From positions 29,350,445 through 29,414,444 of the forward strand of contig OX457028.1 of the NCBI GenBank assembly GCA_949752745.1: a stretch of DNA of 64,000 nucleotides. Direction: 5' to 3'. The stretch is from Protula sp. h YS-2021 (Eukaryota > Annelida > Polychaeta > Sabellida > Serpulidae). Positions 47,701-54,372 of this stretch are shown here, piece by piece. The translations under genes were made by a program, and so were the position numbers. Numbering within the stretch: position 1 is the stretch's first letter; each line of letters begins with the position of its first letter. The notes beneath the pieces are model-generated. The model was not told the origin of the DNA. It did not search any database and saw only the letters and a program-made list of their open reading frames with translations.

Positions 47701-50700
47701 CAGAAGGAAAGTTGGTCGAGTTGTTGTTCTAAATTTGGTGCGTATATGTTTATCTTTTCCTTCAATATTTATGTCAATAATTATGTATCTACTTTGTGAA
47801 TCCGACGTATGCTTAGTTATAAGCTGTCTTCGTATAATAGTTAAAGTGCCTCTACTTGATCTTGTGCCACGGGAAAAGATTAACGTGTCTCCTTTTTGTA
47901 TAATTATTCCAGTTTTTAGCAAAAGTGTCTACTGCTTCTTTGCAACAATGTATTTTTTGCAGAAGAACAAATTCGAAAAGGCCCTTAGGATGTTTATTTA
48001 ACCAACTGAAAATGCTTCGCGTTTACTCCCATCCGGAAGCCCTCTACAGTTGAACGAAACTGAAGTAAAACTTGCCATGTGTAATTAATTGCGTTGCCAA
48101 TTAACTAAATAGGAAATTATCTTTTTGTGAAGAATAGTAGATGTTTAAAGAGCATCACTGTAGGTTGTCTAGTTAATGTTTGCGAGCTGTATTTGCCGGA
48201 GTATAACCCAACACGCTGATCATATGCAAACTTACGTGAGTGTTACCAATATTGGTAAATTAATCACCTGACCGCATCATTAGAGGCGAGGCGGATTACC
48301 TCAATACATAGACTCACACGCTTTGTAAACTTTTTCCTAGGTTATTTTCCCCCTTCCAGTAATCAATTTTAACTACGCCAAGTGGATCCTTATGGTGAAA
48401 CTTGCCGGTCCCAAGCCCGGGAAAAGGAGGAGGGTTATGCGCAGGGCTAGCGTCCTGGCCACGTAAAAAAAAGACTATTGCTACGGAAACCAAAACCAAA
48501 GAACTACAAGACACCGGTTGGAGAACTGAAGCGTGCCAAGATATTGGAACCAGGACGGATGTTAGCCAAACCCAACCGAGCGCTAACACCCCGATAGTGG
48601 ATGTCCTCCGACCAAAAACTACGCGTAGAGTGGGCTGCTGGACTGTGCGTACCCTCTACCAAACTGGAAAACTAGCTACGGAAATGGACACTTAAAATAT
48701 AGGGTTATTAGGCGTCAGTGAAACAAGATGGACAAAAAGTGGATCTAGACAGTTAGCATCAGGACACAATATACTATATTCTGGAAGATCAGACAACAAT
48801 AACAGCAGAGGTGTTGCTATCATCACATCCAAAGAGGTCCACAGGTGCCTAATGCAATGGAAACCGATAAACGAAAGACTCATGACCGCTAGGTTTAACT
48901 CAGCCTACGCGAAACTATCAGTAATACCTTGCTATGCACCTACGGACGATAGCACAGAAGAAGACAGAGACATATTTTATGAAAAACTACAAGAAACCGT
49001 TGAGGAGATACCCACTCACGACGTCCTGCTCATCTTAGGAGATCTCAACGCCAAAGTCGGAACCAACAATGCAGGGGCCGAAGCCACAATGGGGAGGCAT
49101 GGGGTCGGAATAGCGAACGACAACGGTGAAAGACTTATAACCTTCTGTCAAGAGAACCGTATGGTCATAGGTGGAACCATCTTCCCACACAAGGAGATTC
49201 ACAAGGTGACTTGGAATTCACCAGATGGTCACACTAAAAACCAGACTGACCATATCATTATCAACAATAGATGGAGAGGAAGCCTGAAAGATGTGAGAGC
49301 GATGCGGGGTGCAGATATAGCCAGTGACCATGAACTCATAATGGCAACCCTCAAACTCAAACTGAGGAAAGTGAAAAGGCGCGACCAACGTCAACCCCAA
49401 CTTGATGTCACCTAACTCAAAGACGCTAAGATTAAGAAAGCTTTCCAACTCGAAATAAGGAATAGATTTTCAGCACTACAGAATCAACAGGAACTAAACT
49501 TTGATAAGTTCAACCAAACAATTCTGGAATTGGGAGGGAACGTGCTGGGCACAAAAAGACACAAGAAAGAAGAATGGATGTCTCTGCGGACATGGGAGAA
49601 AATAGATGAAAGAAAAGAAACCAAAAAGAAAATACTTGCAACAAAATCAGAGCGTCTCAAACATCAGCAAAAAAATGCCTATACCGAATTAGATAAACAA
49701 GTAAAGAGAATGACACGATCAGACAAAAAAGCGTATATAGAGCATATGGCAGACGAAGCAGAAACAGCAGCTTCTAAGCAAGACATGGCAACACTCTATA
49801 AAATCACCAAATCACTAATGGGTGGATTGAATACACCAAATCAACCAGTAAAAAACCTAGAGGGTAACATCATCTCAAACGAAGAAGATAAAATCAAACG
49901 CTGGAAAGAGCATTTTGAGGAAGTTCTTAACAGAGATGAACCAGAAATTGAGGCGTCTATACAACCCGCGCAAACTGAGCTCGACATTGAAACGGGGCCA
50001 CCGACGTTAGATGGAGTGAAAAATGCAATCAAGTCACTGAAGAATGGGAAGGCTCCAAGCGCAGATCAAATCCACGCAGAATTGCTCAAAGCAGAGCAAG
50101 AGCTGACTCCCAAGGCACTAACGACAATCCTCGGCAATATTTGGCAATCTGAAGTAGCCCCAGATATATGGAAAGTCGGTCTTGTCGTCAAACTGCCTAA
50201 AAAAGGTGATCTGGCAAACTGTAACAACTGGAGAGGTATCATGCTACTATCAGCAACAAGTAAAGTCCTAAGCCGTGTCATTTTGAACAGGTTAACAACA
50301 ACAGTTGACAGACTATTGCGGAAAGAACAGGCAGGGTTCAGAAAAGGCAGATCCTGTGCTGATCAGATTTTCACGCTTCGGCAAATCATAGAGCAAAGCA
50401 ACGAATGGAACACAGCAGTTTATGCGAATTTCGCGACTTTACCAAAGCATTTGACTGTATTCATCGAGCAGCACTGTGGAAGATTATGGCTCACTACGGC
50501 ATTCCGGACAAGATCATATCTATCATCAAGATGTTGTACAAGGATTTCAGTGCTAAAGTCATATGCGGAACAGACTCATCAGACCAATTCGCGATAATCA
50601 CAGCAGTGAAACAGGGCTGCTTGTTGTCGCCGTTACTTTTCTTACTATGTGTAGATTGGTTACTGAAGGACACGGTAAACAGTGAAAAGAGAGGTGTCAC

Positions 50701-53700
50701 CTGGACTTTTACAGAAAATCTCGAAGACTTAGACTTTGCAGATGACATCGCGTTGCTAGCTCAAAGACACAAAGACATCCAATGTAAAACTTCAGACCTC
50801 ACATCAAAAAGCAAACAGATTGGCCTGAGTATTAATACCGACAAAACCAAACTCATCAAATTGAACACCATCTCAAAACAACCTGTTACCATCGAAAAAA
50901 AAAGTGACTGAATTCATTTATCTGGAAAGTAAAATCACAACAGATGGAAACTCGGAAAAAGATATAAACAACAGACTAGCAAAAGCCAGGGGAATGTTTG
51001 CGTCACTCAAAAACATCTGGAAATACCAACAAGATCAGTACAAAAACTAAAATTCGTATTTTCAAGGGCAATGTTATTGCAGTACTCGTCTATGGGTCCG
51101 AATCGTGGAAAGTGACACAGGCCATCAACCATAAGCTAGATGTCTTTCAAACAAGATGCCTCAGTCGTATATTAAAACTTTTTTGGCCCAACACCATTTC
51201 CAACGACGAACTCTATCGCCGGACCTCGATTGAAATCAAACGTAGAAGGTGGCGATGGATAGGCCATGTACGCAGAATGGAGCCAACGGCTATCCCCCGG
51301 ATCGCAATGAGGTGGACCCCAGGAGGAAAGAGGAAAAGAGGACGCCCGAAAGAGACATGGAGGAGGTCGGTGGAGAATGAGATGAAAGATCAAGGCTTGA
51401 CATGGGGTCAAATACAGAAGTGGTCAACTGACAGACAACACTGGCGTTCTTTGGTGATGGCCTGATGTGCTCCAAGCACGAAGAGGATTAAGTAAGTAAG
51501 AAAGTAATCAATTTTGAGTGCAACTTTAGCGGTCTTACTAATCCCTGCTAACCAACACTTTGCTTTGGGGTTGAGGTAAGCTTTTCCTAGTCGCTTTCTA
51601 TCTGTTAAGATAAGGGCGTTTTTTTTTGTTTTTTGTTTTTCGCACTGACTAAATTTTGCTATAAGTATTGCTTCTATTGCGCGTTTTGCCTCACACGAAA
51701 CATACCAGTCGCCGTCACCAGTGCTATCGCCTGAATGCTTAATTTTCATTGAATCAGTCATATTGAGGATTTCTGCTGCGACTTCCCTATTTCCGGCATA
51801 TTTTGCCTTTTCATGTTGGTACGCTTGTTCCGAATTGTTGCATCGGTTTACTTGGTATTTAAAGGAGCATGGGTAGAACTTTGACTAAGGTAAATATTTT
51901 CCCAAAAAGATACAAGTGTTTTTATCCGATAGAGATCCTGGGTTGTCAATTTCTTTCAATAACTGGCTTACATTGTCTTTTGTGTACGTTTTACCTCTGC
52001 GCATCAAAGTGTTTCTGATTAGGTACACACTGTCACAATGACGACGTAGGTACGGAAGAAGTGGATTCAGCTTTCTTCTAGTTTGATCAATAGGTTCAGG
52101 AAAATGTTCGTTGACAGAAATATTAGTCTGAGTAATATTTCTGCGAGATTTCACACTGGTCGGTCTTCAAATTTACTAAATTTGACCACAATAGGAGTGC
52201 TGCTACCTTTAGGCAACAATCAATGGGCTCTCTCTATTCCACGGTTCTGGGCGTTTTCTAATCTCATTTGAGCAAAGACATAGCTAACCTTTAAAGCAAC
52301 ACCTTCATTCCTACCAATGTTTGGTATGTTTTTAAAAATTAGTTTGTACCGCATAGAGTTGCTTTTGATCATTTATAATCACTTGTGTGTTAACCTGCTT
52401 CTTGACTGCCTCAATTTGGTTTTGATCAAGAGACTGTTGTAATTTTATTTCTTTGATATCTCTTGCCATTTCTAAAATTACTTCGCTGATGGACATTTCG
52501 CTAAGTTTTTCTTTGTCTTTTTCAGTTGCTGCACACGCGGCGAGAGTTTCTATACATAGCATATTGGTTTACGCTTGAGACATAGCGTCGACTTCTTTAT
52601 ATATGCTTACTTTTGAATCGTCATTACTCTGAAAATATTCCTTAATATTTTTTGTAGCTGCTATTACAGAAGGACTGATTTTTTTTTCTTTTTCATTTTT
52701 CCTTTTGAGGCACGTTTATTTATATTTAAAGGGGTTCATGTATTGTTTGCATTGTTTGCACTGATGCATTATACACATAGTGTACTGCCCGGTACTCACC
52801 CAATGTTAAAAGTTTCCTTTTTATATCAATTGGTCTAGCTTTTTATCCATGACACTTGTTATCCATATACAGTTTATAGTTTCACACTCACCAGTCCAGA
52901 TTTACAACTTTTCCATCTAAAAACATAGGCATCGGAGATGTAGAGCCCTCAGCCAACATCAGTTAAATCACTGTTATCTTTTGAGACATCGCCGGGATAA
53001 AAGCAAGATTTAAGTGTGACCAAATGGCGAGATGAATATGTGACAAAATAAACCTCAAATTGCACACCGAAGTTTCATCTGATTTTGTCTTTGAGGCTTA
53101 GCGACGCACCAATATTTAATTTCTTGCGCGCATGTATGTCGTTGACTTTAAAGACGTTTATGCAACGTTTCATAATCAGCTTTTTAACACATCTGTATTA
53201 TACATGTTATAGTCACTTGTTTAAAAGGAGTTTCATAAAGTATGTTGTAAAGAAGCGTTAGGTTCATTAGTTTTCGAGTTATTGAGCTTTAAAACATAAA
53301 TGACGTCATAACTCATAATTGATGACGTCATAGGCAAAAAATTAAAAGTGCGATAGAATGAGCTTCTCTCGATTGTGCAATGCCATACGTATGTTAAAGC
53401 GAAACTAAACAGTGATTCCATATAAGCTCAGTGGTACGACGCTCGCCCGGTTCAGGCTGCGATCATACGATAAAATGAGCCGAAGGTCAATTTTTATTTT
53501 AGATTAACAGGAAAACGGATTGTAACAAATTAAGCCCCTCGTTGCATATTACACTTTGTATACATTCTTCCTGTTTGATTTGGTGAAGATCCGATGACTA
53601 GTTTTTGAGATATCGCACGGACAAGAAAAAAATTACGGACGGACGGACAGAAAGATGGACAGACCGATAACAACAACCTTCAGCTAACATTAGCTGTGGG

Positions 53701-53936
53701 CTGAAAACGTCATAAAATTTCAAAATTTGGACAATTTTTGTAAAGCGTGTTTCCCCTACATAGGGGACCAGTTCAAAGAAAAAAAGTCTCACCATAGAAA
53801 ACAAGGCGGAGAAATCGTGCATGTGAGTGAGCAGCTTGCTAATCACAGACTGTAGCTGCCCATAATGCGCCTCATACGCTCTGTCCGGGGTCATGTGCTT
53901 TATAATATCCGCCAGAAAGGTATTCACCTCAGATTT
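25359..53936 (-). CDS. VPS35L: VPS35L (C16orf62), C-terminal half
   Basis: VPS35L is the VPS35-like alpha-solenoid of Retriever (with VPS26C and VPS29). Retriever joins the CCC proteins in the Commander complex on endosomes and recycles SNX17 cargoes such as integrins to the cell surface. Eleven exons are seen, 5' to 3': 53793-53936, 42845-42930, 42499-42579, 34083-34245, 31776-31853, 31287-31401, 30764-30903, 27379-27544, 26751-26869, 26101-26247 and 25359-25484. Every junction keeps the frame and gives 454 codons plus stop. Diagnostic stretches include [58 protein letters not shown] and [11 protein letters not shown]. Family members are about 960 residues long, so about half the protein (N-terminal) is missing, probably beyond the right edge. 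The C-terminal solenoid is the VPS29-binding part. Introns are large and full of repeats. Confidence 0.95.
25485..26100 (-). other. VPS35L intron with TE fragment
   Basis: This is a 0.6-kb intron. The part at about 25715-25880 (caaggtcaaggttgtcgaggtac, gaaaatgagcttaaaatc, ccgaggtacctcc) is a fragment of the same repeat as the 32.3-34.0 kb element. Confidence 0.6.
26101..26247 (-). CDS. VPS35L: VPS35L exon
   Basis: A 147-nt exon, phase 0-0, between ttttttcag and gtaaat. It reads [20 protein letters not shown], then [20 protein letters not shown] and GGEIDEKIL. It aligns with the family's FFNSILAHGDLRNNKL...LW block near the C-terminus. The frame has no ATG, so it is easily missed in start-to-stop scans. 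Confidence 0.9.
26248..26750 (-). other. VPS35L intron with 30-bp minisatellite
   Basis: This is a 0.5-kb intron. It holds a poly-C tract (26348-26363), the GC-rich 30-bp minisatellite (26399-26640) and a CCCCTCC run (26697-26722). Confidence 0.8.
26399..26640. repeat. 30-bp minisatellite, GC-rich
   Basis: About eight units of 30 bp with the core gcagcgagtccagtgtgcat followed by tgctgat. The length is a multiple of three, so decapeptide frames are open on both strands. It is much richer in GC than its surroundings. Confidence 0.9.
26751..26869 (-). CDS. VPS35L: VPS35L exon
   Basis: A 119-nt exon between gttgcag and gtgtgtg, phase 1 to 0. With the G of the previous exon it reads [20 protein letters not shown] and continues [20 protein letters not shown]. 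The ESNDTLYG motif matches the DSNDSLYGGDSKF block of the family. The donor lies in a (GT)-type run. Confidence 0.92.
26870..27378 (-). other. VPS35L intron with 26-bp minisatellite
   Basis: This is a 0.5-kb AT-rich intron. Its 5' end, immediately after the donor of the 27379 exon, is the 26-bp minisatellite at 27268-27370. Confidence 0.8.
27268..27370. repeat. 26-bp minisatellite at a splice donor
   Basis: Four units of 26 bp with the core tataacgatgaaatccctgg. The array ends eight bases from the 5' splice site of the 27379-27544 VPS35L exon. Confidence 0.88.
27379..27544 (-). CDS. VPS35L: VPS35L exon
   Basis: A 166-nt exon between gattttag and gtttgt, phase 0 to 1. It reads [40 protein letters not shown] and [15 protein letters not shown] plus G. 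The SQETY.YHIDK block is one of the most conserved in the family. Confidence 0.95.
27552..27672 (-). pseudogene. VPS35L: partial duplicate of the adjacent VPS35L exon
   Basis: About 110 bases repeat the 5' two thirds of the 27379-27544 exon together with its 3' splice site (gattttag then GATAACCCAGAACAAG). An extra T in the GTATTTATAC stretch shifts the frame after about eight codons, so it cannot encode the same peptide. It lies just upstream of the true exon in transcript order, so it could be a decoy 3' splice site. Confidence 0.85.
29170..29960. repeat. AT-rich array of gatatc-centred palindromes
   Basis: About 800 bases built from variants of tttttgatatcaaaaatt, alternating ttttgat/gagatcaaaa words. 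The best is a 30-base perfect palindrome at 29778-29807, centred on the gatatc. Such sequence folds into many small hairpins. Confidence 0.8.
30175..30214. repeat. (GA)n microsatellite
   Basis: Twenty GA units in a VPS35L intron. Confidence 0.95.
30726..30745. promoter_or_regulatory. perfect palindrome of two CRE motifs
   Basis: The sequence TGACGTCACATGTGACGTCA is a 20-base perfect palindrome made of two TGACGTCA sites. It lies 18 bases inside the intron from the VPS35L donor at 30763. TGACGTCA is the consensus for CREB/ATF factors. Related repeats in this window carry the same word, so a repeat origin is more likely than a dedicated enhancer. Confidence 0.5.
30764..30903 (-). CDS. VPS35L: VPS35L exon
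   Basis: A 140-nt exon between cttttaag and gtgagt, phase 1 to 0. It reads (G)[38 protein letters not shown] and LSALLVVP. I chose the acceptor three bases upstream of a second AG because it keeps the family's spacing between CLSQ and [10 protein letters not shown]. Confidence 0.93.
30904..31286 (-). other. VPS35L intron, mostly 34-bp minisatellite
   Basis: This is a 383-base intron. Its first 250 bases (minus strand) are the 34-bp repeat array derived from the exon end. The remainder is ordinary AT-rich sequence. Confidence 0.8.
31040..31310. repeat. VPS35L: 34-bp minisatellite that includes a splice donor
   Basis: About eight units of 33-34 bp with the plus-strand core gcactgaccttgtgagagac then actggta. 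The unit at the right end overlaps the last coding bases of the 31287-31401 exon and its 5' splice site, so each unit is a copy of an exon/intron junction. Several units keep a usable GTCAGT or GTTAGT donor. Confidence 0.88.
31287..31401 (-). CDS. VPS35L: VPS35L exon
   Basis: A 115-nt exon between cttcttgcag and gtcagt, phase 0 to 1. It reads [20 protein letters not shown] then [18 protein letters not shown] plus G. The ACVAYC.ITIPSL and SGQVAL.NQCLSQ blocks are near-identical to the family. Confidence 0.96.
31402..31775 (-). other. VPS35L intron with poly-C
   Basis: This is a 374-base intron. The only landmark is a poly-C tract (31719-31735) about 40 bases from the preceding donor. Confidence 0.7.
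31776..31853 (-). CDS. VPS35L: VPS35L exon
   Basis: A 78-nt exon, phase 0-0, between ctgtttcag and gtgaga. It reads [20 protein letters not shown] then TAAFVR. VN.LAMETRK and [10 protein letters not shown] are family signatures. Confidence 0.96.
32304..33990. mobile_element. inverted-repeat-bounded element rich in TCAAGGTCA
   Basis: Twelve-base inverted ends, TTACACTTGGGG at 32304-32315 and CCCCAAGTGTAA at 33979-33990, enclose 1.69 kb. Inside are a ggggatttgaaatcccc palindrome next to the left end, an (AT)n run, and five or six degenerate tandem units of roughly 140-170 bp that alternate gagcttattttcgaccc, cctaaaagacgt, gaggtacctcggtgacc and catggtcaaggtcaaa. No transposase frame is visible. 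A fragment of the same repeat lies at about 25715-25880. The tandem structure is sure, but the transposon boundaries are inferred from short ends. Confidence 0.55.
32694..32772. repeat. (AT)n microsatellite
   Basis: AT dinucleotides with two GT/AC interruptions, inside the TIR-bounded element. Confidence 0.96.
34083..34245 (-). CDS. VPS35L: VPS35L exon
   Basis: A 163-nt exon between cttccag and gtatgt, phase 2 to 0. The first base completes Asp; the frame then reads [40 protein letters not shown] and [14 protein letters not shown]. The [15 protein letters not shown] block is diagnostic of VPS35L. Confidence 0.97.
34683..34950 (+). repeat. conserved head preceding the 51-bp satellite, copy 1
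   Basis: About 270 bases starting acaagtttgtccaaggac, with cccagcttacgaaaagcaat and aaaagatgagacggcaaaga inside. They recur at 44618 and 63628 and each time lead into the 51-bp array. Copy 1 and copy 3 are nearly identical. Confidence 0.88.
34951..37835 (+). repeat. 51-bp satellite array, block 1
   Basis: About 56 tandem units of 51 bp. The consensus reads cgcatgtttatttaacttgc, gttgatgcgcggttcgcatt, tcggaccagtg. Units differ at several positions, and some are short or long by a few bases. Because 51 is a multiple of three, 17-residue repeat frames stay open on both strands for up to 254 codons. I regard these as non-coding. Confidence 0.95.
37833..38800. repeat. 120-147-bp tandem repeat, left block
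   Basis: About seven degenerate units, each starting tgtaggaggaaatgcatttt, then poly-T, cttcaaaaattc, gcacaagccgtatgcacga, gcctcacaccaaaaataaat and gacatcgaatcaaaat. One further unit lies at 42272-42366, to the right of the 114-bp satellite. Confidence 0.85.
39028..41398. repeat. 114-bp satellite array
   Basis: About 20 tandem units of 114 bp (one of 99 bp). Each unit carries tgcattatcgcccaatgttc, cccattatcgcccacctg, aaaaatatcatatttatcat, attttcgggtcatacaattg and attcctgcacttttaaagcg. The 38-codon period leaves a 709-codon frame open on the plus strand (39085-41214), with shorter frames open in a second plus frame and on the minus strand. It contains no splice or start context and several frames are open at once, so coding is unlikely. 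Confidence 0.95.
41516..42180. repeat. 336-bp tandem duplication
   Basis: Two copies, 41516-41851 and 41852-42180, about 93-95% alike by eye. They contain gaagctcagtagattcaaaa, ttctagtttcttcataaaaa and gatgaaaaatgagggactag. The second copy runs into acggtcgcggtacggctcga, a GACGGACGG run and gctgaaaagccaactgggct, the type of tail seen on short interspersed elements elsewhere in the window. Confidence 0.85.
42272..42366. repeat. 120-147-bp tandem repeat, right unit
   Basis: A single unit (aaaagcacaagccgtatgca through tgtaggaggagatgcatttt) of the repeat seen at 37833-38800. The 114-bp satellite and the 336-bp duplication lie between the two parts. Confidence 0.8.
42383..42424. repeat. (AACT)n microsatellite
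   Basis: Tetranucleotide AACT/ACTA units with two substitutions. Confidence 0.9.
42499..42579 (-). CDS. VPS35L: VPS35L exon
   Basis: An 81-nt exon between gtactttcag and gtaagt, phase 2 to 2. The first base completes Lys; the frame then reads [20 protein letters not shown] and IMHDSV plus GA. DPVILNA and CK.MHDSV are family blocks. Confidence 0.95.
42580..42844 (-). other. VPS35L intron
   Basis: This is a 265-base intron with a G-rich patch near 42765-42787 and no recognised element. Confidence 0.7.
42845..42930 (-). CDS. VPS35L: VPS35L exon
   Basis: An 86-nt exon, acceptor gttacag and donor gtaaga, phase 0 to 2. It reads [20 protein letters not shown] then KNVMEAYC plus AA. FLPFLDMFQ..SV..EVC is the family motif. 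Confidence 0.95.
43259..43925. repeat. dispersed TGACGTCA-containing repeat, copy 1
   Basis: It starts with a poly-G run and ggaacggctctgcattggta, then carries subunits of about 150 bp with gttttgacgtcatatg and caccaagtttgaagctgatc, and ends gcaaaatgtttcccctctac. The same order recurs at 62596-63360. Degraded halves flank the palindrome array at 29.0-30.1 kb. Confidence 0.85.
44618..44800 (+). repeat. conserved head preceding the 51-bp satellite, copy 2
   Basis: The sequence aagtttgtcaagcaaggaca, agccccagcttacgaaaagc and aaaagatgagatggcaatga correspond to the head at 34683. This copy is more diverged, and about 190 unrelated bases separate it from its array. Confidence 0.8.
44995..45667 (+). 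repeat. 51-bp satellite array, block 2
   Basis: About 13 units of the same 51-bp repeat as block 1 (cggaccagtgcgcatgttta core), ending at the border with the 155-bp dimeric satellite. Confidence 0.92.
45668..46968. repeat. dimeric 155-bp satellite
   Basis: Eight units of about 155 bp, each beginning near ggcggatcgccaaaa. Two types alternate. Type A has gggaatattcgtgcaaaatt, gaagaaaatctgatc and aattggcaaccacaaaatta. Type B has agaacaactatctcaaattg, gaaaggaatccgatc and aattagacaccaaaaaatta. The true period is therefore a higher-order dimer of about 312 bp. Confidence 0.88.
46973..47042 (+). mobile_element. L1-type endonuclease fragment (plus)
   Basis: Seventy bases about 95% identical to the reverse complement of 47648-47717. 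Read on plus, the frame gives [12 protein letters not shown]. It starts in the middle of a 155-bp satellite unit, as if spliced into the array. Confidence 0.75.
47575..48357 (-). mobile_element. L1-like LINE, degenerate ORF2 endonuclease part
   Basis: Minus-strand frames with several shifts show [29 protein letters not shown] and [14 protein letters not shown], the pattern of an apurinic-type LINE endonuclease (N.YAPN ... GDFN...D..LDR). It is the downstream half of the element whose ORF1 lies at 51503-52720. The plus-strand LINE at 48371-51502 separates the two. No reverse transcriptase follows, so the 3' part is lost. Confidence 0.6.
48358..48370. repeat. 13-bp target site duplication, left
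   Basis: The sequence agtaatcaatttt here is repeated exactly at 51503-51515, flanking the LINE. The duplicated word belongs to the older L1-like element. Confidence 0.88.
48852..49415 (+). pseudogene. LINE endonuclease domain
   Basis: An open segment of 187 codons covering most of the exonuclease/endonuclease fold: [32 protein letters not shown], and near the end [20 protein letters not shown] followed by [10 protein letters not shown]. The catalytic Asp/Asn of GDLN and the Asp/His of SDH are present. A stop at 49413-49415 cuts it from the reverse transcriptase. Confidence 0.88.
49530..50911 (+). pseudogene. LINE reverse transcriptase domain
   Basis: Two overlapping open segments (49530-50597 and 50405-50911) carry the polymerase, with the shift between them near 50430. 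Motifs in order are the [16 protein letters not shown] fingers, [48 protein letters not shown] (motif A), [11 protein letters not shown] (motif B) and FADDIALL (motif C). A second shift at an A-run near 50895 separates the thumb region. Confidence 0.9.
50998..51465 (+). pseudogene. LINE C-terminal domain
   Basis: The segment contains [39 protein letters not shown] and [11 protein letters not shown], ending LVMA before the 3' tail. It matches the conserved C-terminal region of this LINE family. Confidence 0.88.
51503..51515. repeat. 13-bp target site duplication, right
   Basis: An exact copy of 48358-48370, directly after the TAAG tail of the LINE. Confidence 0.88.
51516..52720 (-). mobile_element. 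L1-like LINE, ORF1 part, degenerate
   Basis: Minus-strand frames contain a coiled-coil-like N-terminal segment ([20 protein letters not shown], with an in-frame stop upstream near 52570). They also contain the C-terminal L1 ORF1 pattern: [33 protein letters not shown] and [11 protein letters not shown] further frame at 51516-51761 carries the start of the ORF1-ORF2 region. The element is the host of the younger LINE insertion. Confidence 0.65.
52721..53424. other. intronic, nothing recognised
   Basis: AT-rich intron sequence with two tgacgtcat words (53301-53330). No element or exon is recognised. Confidence 0.6.
53425..53700 (+). repeat. tRNA-like short interspersed element
   Basis: It begins taagctcagtggtacgacgc, which fits a polymerase III A box from a tRNA, with cccggttcaggctgcgatc near the expected B box. 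The body has ttggtgaagatccgatgact, and the tail is acggacggacggacag. Similar body and tail words occur in the TGACGTCA repeats and at 61.7 kb. It has no intact tRNA cloverleaf, so it is a SINE-like relic rather than a tRNA gene. Confidence 0.5.
53793..53936 (-). CDS. VPS35L: VPS35L exon (most 5' one seen)
   Basis: A 144-nt exon, phase 0-0, between gaatttcag and gtgaga. It reads [40 protein letters not shown] and [24 protein letters not shown] and HDFS.LFSM are diagnostic of VPS35L and fall near the middle of the protein. Confidence 0.97.
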
Positions 53937-54204
53937 CTGAAATTCAATGAGAAAAATTAAATAATACAATGATTAATTTTCTTTAGTCACCTATAAAATG
54001 ACGTTTAGAAAATTCAAAACCCGATACGAAACTAATCAGAGGAATCAGTGATTGAGAGTCCGCTGCCGAATGTGGTATAATGAGTATAAAATGTGAAAAA
54101 CCTTGTAATAATGTCGTTGTTGCTATGTGTATCAATATGAATCTGATCCGTCATCTCGTTTCAGTGAAAGAGCCCGCACGGAATTGAAAAAAAAATACAA
54201 GTTC

Positions 54205-54372
54205 CACCATGGGGTTGGGATATTTTGTACCTTTGCCACTTTGTACCTCTGTCATTTTGTACCTTTTTGGACACTTTGTATCTCAAATTTTGGGACACTT
54301 TGTACCTCCGCGAAAGACGTTTTGTACCTTTACTTCCACTTTGTACCTTACCATTTTATACCTTTTTATGCG
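54205..54372 (+). repeat. left GTACC-rich inverted terminal repeat
   Basis: The sequence ccaccatgggg and then repeated attttgtaccttt / cactttgtacc words form an imperfect reverse complement of 58096-58297. Shared landmarks are tttgccactttgtacc, cgcgaaagacgttttgtacc and ttaccattttgtaccttttt. Confidence 0.8.

Larger units (their letters stand above)
48371..51502 (+). mobile_element. near-full-length non-LTR retrotransposon (RTE/CR1-like)
   Basis: A 3.1-kb LINE in forward orientation with an exact 13-bp target duplication and a short TAAG-type 3' tail (taagtaagtaag). It encodes an AP-type endonuclease ([18 protein letters not shown] at the start, LGDLNAKVG, and the final SDHELI). A reverse transcriptase follows ([54 protein letters not shown] with the FADD catalytic box). 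The C-terminal block has [13 protein letters not shown] and [14 protein letters not shown]. The frame is broken by stops near 48694 and 49413 and by frameshifts near 50430, 50895 and 51035, so it is inactive. Endonuclease-first order and the C-terminal block fit RTE/CR1-type families; the exact clade is not settled. Confidence 0.92.
42931..53792 (-). other. 10.9-kb VPS35L intron full of repeats
   Basis: From left to right: unique sequence, a TGACGTCA-type dispersed repeat (43259-43925), the second head plus 51-bp array (44618-45667), the dimeric 155-bp satellite (45668-46968), an L1-type fragment on plus (46973-47042), an older minus-strand L1-like element split by a plus-strand LINE (47575-52720), unique sequence, and a tRNA-like short element (53425-53700). 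No VPS35L exon is seen. Confidence 0.75.

Noticed and set aside
53425..53500. Functional tRNA gene
   Set aside because: A-box-like and weak B-box-like words are present, but no acceptor stem pairing or anticodon arm can be built.
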